This document shows, one piece after another, positions 49,552-57,619 of a stretch of DNA of 64,000 nt. Origin of the DNA: Spirochaetota bacterium. GTDB taxonomy: Bacteria > Spirochaetota > UBA12135 > COTS27. The DNA lies in contig AP019861.1 of the NCBI GenBank assembly GCA_013426755.1, forward strand, positions 421,067-485,066, given 5' to 3'. The position numbers and the translations under genes are program-made. The notes under the pieces were generated by a model. That model was not told where the DNA came from. It saw only the letters and a program-made list of their open reading frames with translations, and ran no database searches. How positions within the stretch are numbered: the first letter of the stretch is position 1; each line of letters opens with the position of its first letter.

Positions 49552-50464
49552 CACCAATACTTATCATAGGAGAGACAAGGCTAGAAGCTAGATCTAATGC
49601 CTTCATACAAGGTTCAAGGACACTGACATTCAGATCTGCTTTAGCTGTCATTGTCTGTCCGGTGAGTGTAAAATGATCGCTACAGGCAGGAGCAGCATTG
49701 AATACACTAGCGGGCACTGTAAAATCAGGATGGAAACGTAAAATGACTGCTATGTGGTAATTATCCGTTCCAATTTTTGCTAAAAAGAGCGCATAAGAAG
49801 AAGTCGCGTATTCTGTATCGGTACTCATAGCACTATTACAGACAACAATGTACGTAAGAATCGTTGGGTTAAGAGAAATACGCCCGGCTGTAAGAGCCTG
49901 TGTCAATTGTGGAGTCAATATGTTTGTACTGGCTATGAAAGGCATTAATAGGAGAGCTGCTCTAAAATCACTAAAATACTTGCCACTGCTGTTGGTTTTT
50001 GCAAATTCTCTAAGATCAATGGTGACGTATTCGTTTGCATTTGCTTTATCAATGACATCTCTTTGGATTGAGATAGAAAAGATGGGTGAACCGCTATATT
50101 CGATGCAGTTACTAGAAGTAAATGGAATAGTCACTTCAGGTAAAATGCTCGCTGGGGGAGATTCAATTGTAATTGAATCAAGCCCGATCCGCATAGACTT
50201 ATAATTAGCTCTATCAATTAATTGAAAATCTTCTGAATCATTATCATTAGTCGCATACATGCCCCGTAGGTCTGTCGGGACAAGACTAACGATATTAGCG
50301 TTTGTATCCAATGTTTCATTGGTAGTAAGGGTAAGTGTCGGTGCTGAGAAACAACTCAATACACTAAGTGAAAAAAATAGTGCTAGAATGGCTAACACCG
50401 CGCTTGAAAAAAGATTTTTTTTACGAATATTCATCAAATAAGAGGACATAAAATTTTTCATCAT
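49535..50464 (-). CDS. Surface lipoprotein, short paralogue B3
   Basis: 309 residues; a long N-region with basic RKK and lipobox VLSC (Cys38). Motifs are DLRGMYATNDND, NCIEYSGSPIFSISIQRD, TYIVVCNSAMSTDTEYATS, SYALFLAKIGTDNYHIAVILRF and ACSDHFTLTGQTMTAKADLN. Function unknown. Closest to B2 and B4. Confidence 0.7.
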   Translation of the reverse strand: MMKNFMSSYLMNIRKKNLFSSAVLAILALFFSLSVLSCFSAPTLTLTTNETLDTNANIVSLVPTDLRGMYATNDNDSEDFQLIDRANYKSMRIGLDSITIESPPASILPEVTIPFTSSNCIEYSGSPIFSISIQRDVIDKANANEYVTIDLREFAKTNSSGKYFSDFRAALLLMPFIASTNILTPQLTQALTAGRISLNPTILTYIVVCNSAMSTDTEYATSSYALFLAKIGTDNYHIAVILRFHPDFTVPASVFNAAPACSDHFTLTGQTMTAKADLNVSVLEPCMKALDLASSLVSPMISIGGTIQR

Positions 50465-50521
50465 TGGAAATTGGGTACAAAAAAAGTATCTTTGGGTAGT
50501 TTTATAGTTAAAGAAATGTTC

Positions 50522-50965
50522 TGATTATCTGCGGTCAATCTAATTTAATCTGTGGTTAATTGTGTGATTAAAATCTGCGTTCATCTGTGTTTATCTGTGG
50601 TTAGTTTATCTCATAAAATCTAATCTGCATTTATCTGCGGTTAAATTCCTTTAATATAACTCAATCTGCATTTATCTGTGCAGTTAATCTAATTTAACCT
50701 GTGGTTAATTGTGTGATTAAAAAATCTGCGTTTAATTGCGTAGTTAAAATCTGCGTTCATCTGTGTTTATCTGTGGTTAAATTCCTTCAATATAACTCAA
50801 TCTGTGTTTATCTGCGTTCATCTGCGGTTCATTTCTTCCATGAAATTTAATCTGCGTTGTTCTGCGGTTAGTTTGTTCTGCGGTTAGTTTATCTCATAGA
50901 ATCCAATCTGCGTTTATCTGTGCAGTTAGTTCCTTTCATGTGACTCAATTTGTGTTTAGCTGTGC
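50522..50965 (+). repeat. Dispersed phrase-repeat block 5 (AATCTGCGTTCATCTG orientation)
   Basis: ~440 bp of the phrase repeats between lipoproteins B3 and B4. Block 6 on the other side of B4 is in the opposite orientation. Confidence 0.85.
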
Positions 50966-50975
50966 AGTTAAATCG

Positions 50976-51010
50976 TTGTCTTAACCCAATCTTAGATTAG
51001 GTTAAGACAA
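50976..51010 (-). terminator. Stem-loop downstream of lipoprotein B4
   Basis: TTGTCTTAACC (50976-50986) pairs perfectly with GGTTAAGACAA (51000-51010), with AATC/GATT extending the stem inside. It lies ~20 bases beyond the stop of the minus-strand gene. Confidence 0.65.
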
Positions 51011-51029
51011 ACGAGAAAGTGTTAAAGTA

Positions 51030-51926
51030 TTATTGTGAAGGAGGAATTCTTATTACTCCAGCAACACTCACCAATCGATCTACTTTAGAACTGATAGCAT
51101 TATCTGCTGAGAGCACCTGGGTACAACTGATTAGATCACTGACATTAAGGAGGTTATTCTTTGCTGTTACTTGTAATGAATTGTCTATTGTAAAGTCATT
51201 ACCACACTGAGAGAGACCGTTAAATGTCCCAGGGTCTACAGTAAAGTCGCTTTCAAATCGGATCACTTCTAAAAAGTAATAACTTCCGAGTTGCAGTGTA
51301 AAGAGAGCATATGAAGAACTTGCATAAGCTGCATCAGGACTGGTTGCACTTTGGCAGAGTACAATAAAGTTGCGAACAGGCTCTGCATCTCCAAATAAAT
51401 TAGGATTTTGCTGCATTGCTCCTGCTAGGGCAAGCTTTAAAGTAGGTTCGTTTGCTTGAAGAGAAACTGTTAAGTAAGGTACTCTAATATCACCTTTAGG
51501 GGTGCCATTATCAACACTCCCAAAGTTTGTAACACCAATAAATAAGATATTGGTTAAAGCCATAGTACCAAGTTGTGCTGGATTGACAGTCACTGGCGTA
51601 CTTGGTCTAGCACTGTAATCCGTACAAACGGCACTATCGCTAATAGGAAGAGTCACTTGCGGCTTAGTCGCTGCGCTATCTGTGTTTGTAAGAACGACCT
51701 CAGTTCCACTTATCGTGAGGCCTGTATAATCATTGTCTTCTGGTGCAGGGCTTATGGTTATTCTTCCAGCACTCGGGTCTGCAGTTGTCTGATATGCTCC
51801 CTGAATGTCAGCAACAGGTGCTGCATTTTCGGTAGTAGTATCACTACTCGCAGGTGCACAGTTAAATAAAAAAAGTGCCACTGAGCTAATAATAGCTGTA
51901 ATTAACATGCTTTTCGTAATTTTCAT
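51030..51926 (-). CDS. Surface lipoprotein, short paralogue B4
   Basis: 298 residues; lipobox LFNC (Cys23) followed by a Ser/Thr-rich tether. Motifs are DIQGAYQTTADPS, VCTDYSARPSTPV, NFIVLCQSATSPDAAYASS, SYALFTLQLGSYYFLEVIRF and QCGNDFTIDNSLQVTAKNN. Function unknown. It is bracketed by oppositely oriented repeat blocks 5 and 6, and it is the last of the eight-gene family before the CRISPR cassette. Confidence 0.7.
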   Translation of the reverse strand: MKITKSMLITAIISSVALFLFNCAPASSDTTTENAAPVADIQGAYQTTADPSAGRITISPAPEDNDYTGLTISGTEVVLTNTDSAATKPQVTLPISDSAVCTDYSARPSTPVTVNPAQLGTMALTNILFIGVTNFGSVDNGTPKGDIRVPYLTVSLQANEPTLKLALAGAMQQNPNLFGDAEPVRNFIVLCQSATSPDAAYASSSYALFTLQLGSYYFLEVIRFESDFTVDPGTFNGLSQCGNDFTIDNSLQVTAKNNLLNVSDLISCTQVLSADNAISSKVDRLVSVAGVIRIPPSQ

Positions 51927-52189
51927 TTTGACGTTTTGCCTTTGAATTTTTTTTATAATTTAATTTTTAGATGTTAGTTTAAGGGGTTGACTTCATTGTG
52001 AGTTAAAATTTTGAATTTATGAACTATAACTCTGTACTTGTACTATTCTTTATATTTATACTGCCAGTTACTAATGACTATTTAGAACTGTATAAAATAA
52101 GGAGTGTAAATCTTCCCCATCTTTAATTATAACATATAAACACGTCAAAGTAAACCTTTTTTTGTAATTATTAAGATTTAGTTTCTTTT
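51927..52189. other. Intergenic region, nothing recognised
   Basis: Upstream region of lipoprotein B4; AT-rich, no gene or strong hairpin. Confidence 0.4.
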
Positions 52190-52735
52190 TGCCCACGGAT
52201 AAACACAGATTGAGTCACATGATGGGAATTAACCGCAGATGAACGCGGATTGAGAATTGGACTTAACCACAGATAAACGCAGATAAACACAGATTGAGAA
52301 TTGGACTTAACCGCAGATAACCACAGATGAACGCGGATTGAGAATTGGGTTTAACCACAGATGAACGCAGATGAACGCGGATTGAGAATTGGACTTAACC
52401 ACAGATGAACGCAGATGAACACAGATTGAGAATTGGACTTAACCACAGATGAACGCGGATAAACGCAGATTGAGAATTGGGTTTAACCACAGATGAACGC
52501 AGATAAACGCGGATTGAGAATTGGGTTTAACCACAGATGAACGCGGATAAACGCGGATTGAGAATTAGGTTTAACCACAGATGAACGCGGATAAACGCAG
52601 ATTGAGAATTGGACTTAACCGCAGATGAACGCAGATGAACACAGATTGAGAATTAGGTTTAACCGCAGATGAACGCAGATGAACACAGATTGAGAATTAG
52701 GTTTAACCACAGATGAACGCAGATAAACGCAGATG
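52190..52735 (-). repeat. Dispersed phrase-repeat block 6, left flank of the CRISPR cassette
   Basis: ~545 bp with a higher-order unit near 44-56 bp: GATTGAGAATTGGGTTTAAC then CACAGATGAACGCAGATAAA. The same link (GAGAATTGGGTTTAACC) defines block 7 at 55809, in the same orientation, and appears in no other block except briefly in block 8. The repeat ends sharply at CAGATGGCTTGCCCCCTGG (~52735). Confidence 0.85.
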
Positions 52736-52887
52736 GCTTGCCCCCTGGTGCATGCTAGCACTGTTCAGATTTAAGTGCATGGGCACTTGATAAATAACAA
52801 AAATTGTCATGCAATGACCATAAAATACTAAATTATGAGCAAAAAAATAGCATTTAGGGGTTAAAATCGTAAAAAAATTGAAATTCA
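52736..52887. other. Unique left junction of the CRISPR cassette
   Basis: Between the repeat block and the promoter. Contains a small hairpin (AAGTGC/GCACTT near 52773-52788) and another (GTCAT-GCA-ATGAC near 52807-52819). Both are reminiscent of the short imperfect hairpins at ends of IS200/IS605 elements, but no target motif is clear. Confidence 0.35.
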
Positions 52888-52947
52888 TGTCAAGTATTTT
52901 AAAAAAATATAAAAATACTTGACAAAATTAGCTCTTCATCGTATAAT
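52888..52947 (+). promoter_or_regulatory. Consensus promoter with 13-bp operator-like dyad ahead of the Cas12-like gene
   Basis: TTGACA (52919-52924), 17 bases, TATAAT (52942-52947): a perfect sigma-70 promoter. TGTCAAGTATTTT (52888-52900) is the exact inverse of AAAATACTTGACA (52912-52924), whose last six bases are the -35 box. A dimeric repressor could use the dyad. AGGAGG at 52993-52998 lies 7 bases before the ATG, the strongest ribosome site in the window. Confidence 0.75.
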
Positions 52948-53005
52948 AAATGAAAATGAAGCATCCGCCTATTTGTGGTGGCCATGAAATGTAGGAGGTA
53001 AAGCT

Positions 53006-54904
53006 ATGCCTAAATCAGATAAACCTGAAACATTAAATAAAGCCTATAAATACAGGCTTTATCCTACTGAGAAACAAAAAGTATTTCTTGAAAAACATTT
53101 TAACTCTGTGAGATATATCTATAACACTTCATTGAATAATAGAGAAGTAAAATTTAAGGAGGCTGTTTTAAAGCACTGCGGCAAAAATTTTTCACTCGAT
53201 TTTTATAAAAAATTGTCTAAACATAGACAAATTAAATTTGATAAAGGTATTTCACAAAAATATAATAGATATATTAAAACCTTATCTACTAAAGATAAAA
53301 AAAAGTTTTTTGATGATCTGCAGAAAATCTTTAAAACAGTTAAACAGTTGACAAATGATTACATAAAAAAAAGTAAAGATTATAAATATAAACTTGACTT
53401 AAAAAGAGTTTCTTCTGAATCATTAAACTGGGCGTTAAGAAATCTCGATACAGCATATAGTAATTTTTATTTTAATCAAGCCAAATTTCCAAAATTTAAA
53501 AGGAGAAATGATAATAAATCTTTTCAAAATCATAATGGAAATAAAATCATTTTTCCTGATTTGGGGACATCAGGAAAATTTTATTGTAATAAATTTTCTG
53601 AAAGATATAAAGAACTAAAAAAAGAATATCAATCTGTTAAAACTATTAAAAACATTGAAGTTTTAAGTGATTCACAAAAGAATTTTTATAAAGGTGTTTT
53701 AAAGGAATATAAGAAAATTTATAAAATAGCTTTTAATGAATTGGATCAAGAAGATAAAGATAACTTTCAAAAAGAAATTATTAAAAAATATGATATTAAA
53801 GGGTCTAATTTAAATTTTTTTAGTAACTTAACTGAAAACGAGAAAGAAAAATTTCATGAAGGGATCATCGGAAAGTATAAAGTATTAGATAATGAAAATG
53901 GTATTAAGTGCGTAGTTCATCGAGAGTTTGATATTATAAAAAATGAAAATGATGAGATTATCGAACCTAAAATAAAAACCTGTACTGTATCTAAAACAAA
54001 GTCTGGCAAATATTATGTTTCGGTTCTTGTCGATCATGGTGTGCCGATTAACCCCCCAGTTAAAAAAGATATGGCTACCACCGTCGGAATTGATATTGGT
54101 CTCAAAACACATCTAACTCTATCTGATCCCATTAATAAAAAGTATAAAATAAGTAATTTTACTAAACCAGGACAAAAAGAATATGCTCATTATGAGAAAT
54201 TATGTAAAAAAGAAAAAAAATTAGAACGAATGCTTGCACGTAAAGTAAGTCATAGAAAAGTAGTACAAAATAAAAAAGTATATAGAACAGATAATTATAA
54301 AAACTTAACTCCTGAAGAAAAAAGAAAAAAACATAAAGAACTCAATTCAAGAAAACCTACTAAACACGAAAAAGAAGTATCTAATACATATAGTAAGAAT
54401 AGAGAAAAAGTTAGATTAAAACTGGCAGCTGTTCGTGAGCAGATAACTAACTGGAAAAAGGATGCTTGGCATAATAGGAGTATTGAATTAGTAAGACGTT
54501 ATAACACTATTGCCCTTGAGGATATTAACTTACAATCTTTTCATAAAAAAAAGAAAAATAAAGACAATAAAAAAGATACTAAAGATAGTGATCGAAGTAA
54601 AAAAAAGTCGTTTAAAAATTCTGAAAGTTGGCGTAACGCTTCACTCAGCCAATTCAGGACTTTTTTAGAATACAAATCCAAATGGCAAGGTAAAAATCTT
54701 GTGCTAATTGATAGATTTGCCCCGAGTACTAAAACTTGTCATCACTGCGGACATAAAAATAAAAATATCGGCATCAAAGATAGAACGTGGAAATGTCCGA
54801 ACTGTTCTATGACACATGATAGAGATAAAAATGCTGCTATTAATATTAAAAAATGGGCTCACGATGAAACAAAGCTTAGTAAAAAAAACCTTGATAAAAA
54901 ATAA
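53006..54904 (+). CDS. Compact Cas12/TnpB-like RNA-guided nuclease (type V candidate effector)
   Basis: 632 residues. Predicted effector that would cut DNA using crRNAs from the array 250 bp downstream. The N-terminus has the OrfB/TnpB helix-turn-helix (YKYRLYPTEKQKVFLEKHF, ~14-32, then YIYNTSL). RuvC-I is GIDIGLKT with Asp363, RuvC-II is IALEDINLQ with Glu505, and RuvC-III is HDRDKNAAINI with Asp607, so all three catalytic acids are present. A four-cysteine zinc ribbon (CHHC...CPNC; Cys578, 581, 597, 600) lies between the last two. TnpB is usually ~400 residues. The extra length is Lys-rich helical sequence at ~55-130, ~210-300 (splitting the WED-type barrel) and a Lys/Asp linker at ~510-545. 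Size, adjacency to an array and a tracrRNA candidate best fit Cas12f or a related V-U lineage. A TnpB of an IS605 element is less likely, since no tnpA or element ends are seen. Codon use is markedly more A-rich than its neighbours, suggesting transfer. Confidence 0.85.
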   Translation: MPKSDKPETLNKAYKYRLYPTEKQKVFLEKHFNSVRYIYNTSLNNREVKFKEAVLKHCGKNFSLDFYKKLSKHRQIKFDKGISQKYNRYIKTLSTKDKKKFFDDLQKIFKTVKQLTNDYIKKSKDYKYKLDLKRVSSESLNWALRNLDTAYSNFYFNQAKFPKFKRRNDNKSFQNHNGNKIIFPDLGTSGKFYCNKFSERYKELKKEYQSVKTIKNIEVLSDSQKNFYKGVLKEYKKIYKIAFNELDQEDKDNFQKEIIKKYDIKGSNLNFFSNLTENEKEKFHEGIIGKYKVLDNENGIKCVVHREFDIIKNENDEIIEPKIKTCTVSKTKSGKYYVSVLVDHGVPINPPVKKDMATTVGIDIGLKTHLTLSDPINKKYKISNFTKPGQKEYAHYEKLCKKEKKLERMLARKVSHRKVVQNKKVYRTDNYKNLTPEEKRKKHKELNSRKPTKHEKEVSNTYSKNREKVRLKLAAVREQITNWKKDAWHNRSIELVRRYNTIALEDINLQSFHKKKKNKDNKKDTKDSDRSKKKSFKNSESWRNASLSQFRTFLEYKSKWQGKNLVLIDRFAPSTKTCHHCGHKNKNIGIKDRTWKCPNCSMTHDRDKNAAINIKKWAHDETKLSKKNLDKK

Positions 54905-54941
54905 TTCAATTAAAACAATTACGGTATAAAGTTTTTCTGCA

Positions 54942-54970
54942 TTAACAAAAACGAATTAACATAGTATAAT
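54942..54970 (+). promoter_or_regulatory. Promoter for the candidate tracrRNA and array
   Basis: TTAACA (54942-54947), a 17-base spacer and TATAAT (54965-54970). The context AACATAGTATAAT recurs upstream of the DUF2141 gene near 59440. No open frame follows, which points to a non-coding transcript starting near 54977. Confidence 0.65.
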
Positions 54971-54976
54971 TTAAAC

Positions 54977-55150
54977 AGCGGTAGCCTATTATCGTGATAG
55001 CGTCTCTCCTTTTGGAGGTTAGTTTTTTAAAAAAATTAATTTTATATGCTGCATTTGTCATGAATAATCTATTTTTTTTAAAAAATGGGTTAATACAGCG
55101 ATTGATAGGAGTAGTATTCTATGGACGTAAAGGCTTGTTCTTTGACATCT
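54977..55150 (+). ncRNA. Candidate tracrRNA between effector and array
   Basis: From the predicted start the RNA folds into CTATTA-TCG-TGATAG (6 pairs, one G-U), then CTCC-TTTT-GGAG followed by GTTAGTTTTTT. The latter could be a weak terminator giving a ~50-base RNA. If transcription continues, GTAAAGGCTTGTTCTTTGAC (55126-55145) can pair with the 3' half of the CRISPR repeat: GTAA with TTAC, GGCT with AGCC, TTGAC with GTCAA, with one bulge and an internal loop. A 5' segment TAGCCTA (54983-54989) is also complementary to TAGGCTA of the repeat. A ~170-base tracrRNA with its anti-repeat at the 3' end matches the known Cas12f arrangement. No promoter is evident between it and the array, so one transcript could carry both. 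Inference from sequence only. Confidence 0.5.
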
Positions 55151-55152
55151 CT

Positions 55153-55782
55153 GGTCTAGGCTAGGTCAATTTGTAGCCTTACTAGGACTCCTGTGTTTTA
55201 CTAGGTATCAAATTTATAGGTCTAGGCTAGGTCAATTTGTAGCCTTACTAGGACATTAAATAATATTATAACCTGTTTATTTTTGGTCTAGGCTAGGTCA
55301 ATTTGTAGCCTTACTAGGACAGTTACGTAGTAGACAGAAAAACAGGGACCGGTCTAGGCTAGGTCAATTTGTAGCCTTACTAGGACGCCAGCTATCTTTA
55401 TATAAGGTCTTCTAGCGGTCTAGGCTAGGTCAATTTGTAGCCTTACTAGGACAAGACCAGATCATAGAGTACCTACAGTCTAGGTCTAGGCTAGGTCAAT
55501 TTGTAGCCTTACTAGGACCATAAAATAAATGAATTCATTATGAATTATGGTCTAGGCTAGGTCAATTTGTAGCCTTACTAGGACATTCCCGCGGCATATA
55601 AGTATCGTAGGACGGGTCTAGGCTAGGTCAATTTGTAGCCTTACTAGGACTTCATGCTTGGGTATATACCATAAATCTTGGGTCTAGGCTAGGTCAATTT
55701 GTAGCCTTACTAGGACCGATAGGAAAAAGAGAATAGGAAAAAGAGAGGTCTAGGCTAGGTCAATTTGTAGCCTTACTAGGAC
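55153..55782 (+). CRISPR. CRISPR array, 10 repeats of 36 bp and 9 spacers of 30 bp
   Basis: Repeats begin at 55153 and every 66 bp to 55747. All ten are identical: they start GGTCTAGGCTAGGTCAATT and end TGTAGCCTTACTAGGAC. All nine spacers are exactly 30 bp and mutually unrelated. The repeat holds AGGCTA (6-11) pairing with TAGCCT (22-27) around a 10-base loop, and its ends are near-inverted (GTCTAG...CTAGGAC), as in some Cas12f repeats. The GGAC 3' end and the anti-repeat upstream support plus-strand transcription. No degenerate end repeat marks the leader end. Spacer 9 contains an internal 14-bp direct duplication (ATAGGAAAAAGAGA). No spacer matched elsewhere in the window by eye. Confidence 0.97.
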
Positions 55783-55808
55783 ACTAGACTTAATTCAAGG
55801 GCTAGGCA

Positions 55809-56770
55809 GGTATGCCCGCAGATAAACACAGATTGAGAATTAGGTTTAACCACAGATAAACACAGATAAACACAGATGAACGCAGATAAACACAGATTGA
55901 GAATTGGGTTTAACCACAGATGAACGCGGATAAACGCAGATTGAAAATTAGGCTTAACCACAGATGAACGCGGATAAACGCAGATTGAGAATTGGGTTTA
56001 ACCGCAGATGAACGCAGATTGAGAGTTAGGTTTAACCGCAGATGAACGCAGATAAACACAGATTGAGAATTGGGTTTAACCACAGATGAACGCGGATAAA
56101 CGCAGATTGAGAATTGGGTTTAACCGCAGATGAAAGCGGATTGAGAATTGGGCTTAACCGCAGATGAACGCAGATAAACGCAGATTGAGAATTGGGTTTA
56201 ACCACAGATGAACGCAGATGAACGCGAATTGAGAATTGGGTTTAACCACAGATAAACACAGATTGAGAATTGGGTTTAACCGCAGATGAACGCAGATAAA
56301 CACAGATTGAGTTACATGATGGGAATTAACCGCAGATAAACGCGGATTGAGAATTGGACTTAACCACAGATGAACACAGATAAACGCAGATTGAGAATTA
56401 GGTTTAACCGCAGATGAACGCGGATGAACGCAGATTGAGAATTGGGCTTAACCGCAGATGAACGCGGATAAACACAGATTGAGAATTAGGTTTAACCACA
56501 GATGAACGCGGATAAACGCAGATTGAGAATTGGACTTAACCACAGATAAACACAGATTGAGAATTGGGCTTAACCACAGATGAACGCAGATGAACGCGGA
56601 TTGAGAATTGGACTTAACCGCAGATAAACACAGATGAACGCGGATTGGATTTTACAAAGGGACTTAACCGCAGATGAACGCAGATTTTAATCACACAATT
56701 AACCACAGATTGAATGTAGATTAACTGCACAGATAAACGCAGATTGAATGATATGAAATAAATTAACTGC
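55809..56770 (-). repeat. Dispersed phrase-repeat block 7, right flank of the CRISPR cassette
   Basis: ~960 bp with the same higher-order unit and orientation as block 6 (GATTGAGAATTGGGTTTAAC, then CACAGATGAACGCGGATAAA). It begins ~27 bp after the last CRISPR repeat. The final 130 bp change to other links (GGATTTTACAAAGGGACTTA). These repeats are not CRISPRs: unit length varies and there are no unique spacers. Confidence 0.85.
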
Positions 56771-56895
56771 AGGTGAACGCAGATTGTATTGTATTATATT
56801 ATGTGCAGTGAGTCAGCCACAGCTAAACGCCGCCAGACATAATATACAGGCAATCAATAATGTACAGAGGCAATTAAGTACAGAGGAAATTAGTA

Positions 56896-57360
56896 ATGAC
56901 AATGAAAAATCAATTAAGTTATAAAAAAATTATAGTTATGATTGTAATAGGAATGGGATGTGTAGCATTCCTTTACAGTGGGGATTTAGTGATCTCAATT
57001 GAAAATAAAACGAAACGAAATGGGACGTTATATCTATCTCTGTTTAGTGAAAAAGAAGCGAAGCATTTTAAGAGCGATGATTCTGATATTTATTCTATAT
57101 TGGGCTATCAAATTAAAGATGTGGCTGCTAAAAGCATGGTCAGATTTACTGCGCACGGGTTGCCTGCTGGCAAGTATGCGTTTAAGTATTTTCTTGACGA
57201 AGACGGGAATGGGGAACTTAAAGTGAATTTTTTAGGGATTCCGGTAGAAAAGACCGGTTTTTCTAAGCGAAATCCCAGGCTAGGTCATCCTAAATTTGAA
57301 GATGTTCAAGTCAATGTCGGTAAAAATGAAGTTGTTACCGTAGATCAGGTTATTAAATAA
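56896..57360 (+). CDS. DUF2141 exported protein, copy 1
   Basis: 154 residues. N-terminal signal segment (IIVMIVIGMGCVAFLYSG); Cys22 in IGMGC could be a lipobox, otherwise cleavage after the YSG. The rest is the DUF2141 beta-sandwich: GDLVISIENKTKRNGTLYLS, FTAHGLPAGKYAFKYFLDED, then GNGELKVNFLGIPVEKTGFS. Function of the family is unknown. AGAGGA precedes the ATG. A paralogue lies at 59590, and a partial third copy of the 3' half follows immediately. Oppositely oriented repeat blocks 7 and 8 bracket the gene and its fragment. Confidence 0.82.
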   Translation: MTMKNQLSYKKIIVMIVIGMGCVAFLYSGDLVISIENKTKRNGTLYLSLFSEKEAKHFKSDDSDIYSILGYQIKDVAAKSMVRFTAHGLPAGKYAFKYFLDEDGNGELKVNFLGIPVEKTGFSKRNPRLGHPKFEDVQVNVGKNEVVTVDQVIK

Positions 57361-57374
57361 CTGCAAACAGTAAT

Positions 57375-57586
57375 GATTCACTGCGCACGGGTTGCCTGCT
57401 GGCAAGCATGCGGTATTTTCTCGACGAAGACGGGAATGGGGAACTTAAGGTGAATTTTTTAGGGATTCCGGTAGAAAAGACCGGTTTTTCTAAGCGAAAT
57501 CCCAGGCTAGGTCATCCTAACTTTGAAGATGTTCAGGTCAATGCGGGTAAAAATGAAGTTGTTACCGTAGAACAGGTTATTAAATA
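57375..57586 (+). pseudogene. Duplicated 3' half of the DUF2141 gene
   Basis: About 210 bp nearly identical to 57147-57360 (from TCACTGCGCACGGGTTGCCT to the stop and CTGCAAACAG beyond) with a short deletion around GCATGCGGTATTTTCTCGAC that removes several codons. There is no start codon or ribosome site. Tandem duplication of the gene's 3' end. Confidence 0.85.
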
Positions 57587-57619
57587 ACTGCAAACAGCAA
57601 TGAATAATTTATTGAATTT

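Noticed and set aside
52865..52893. Divergent promoter from the left arm of the dyad
   Set aside because: The left arm gives a TTGACA on the minus strand, but the expected -10 position reads ACGATT, a poor match, and no minus-strand gene starts there.
53006..54904. Plain IS200/IS605 TnpB of a transposon
   Set aside because: No tnpA is present, the protein is over 200 residues longer than usual TnpB, and a CRISPR array with an anti-repeat candidate follows. It is kept only as the alternative reading.
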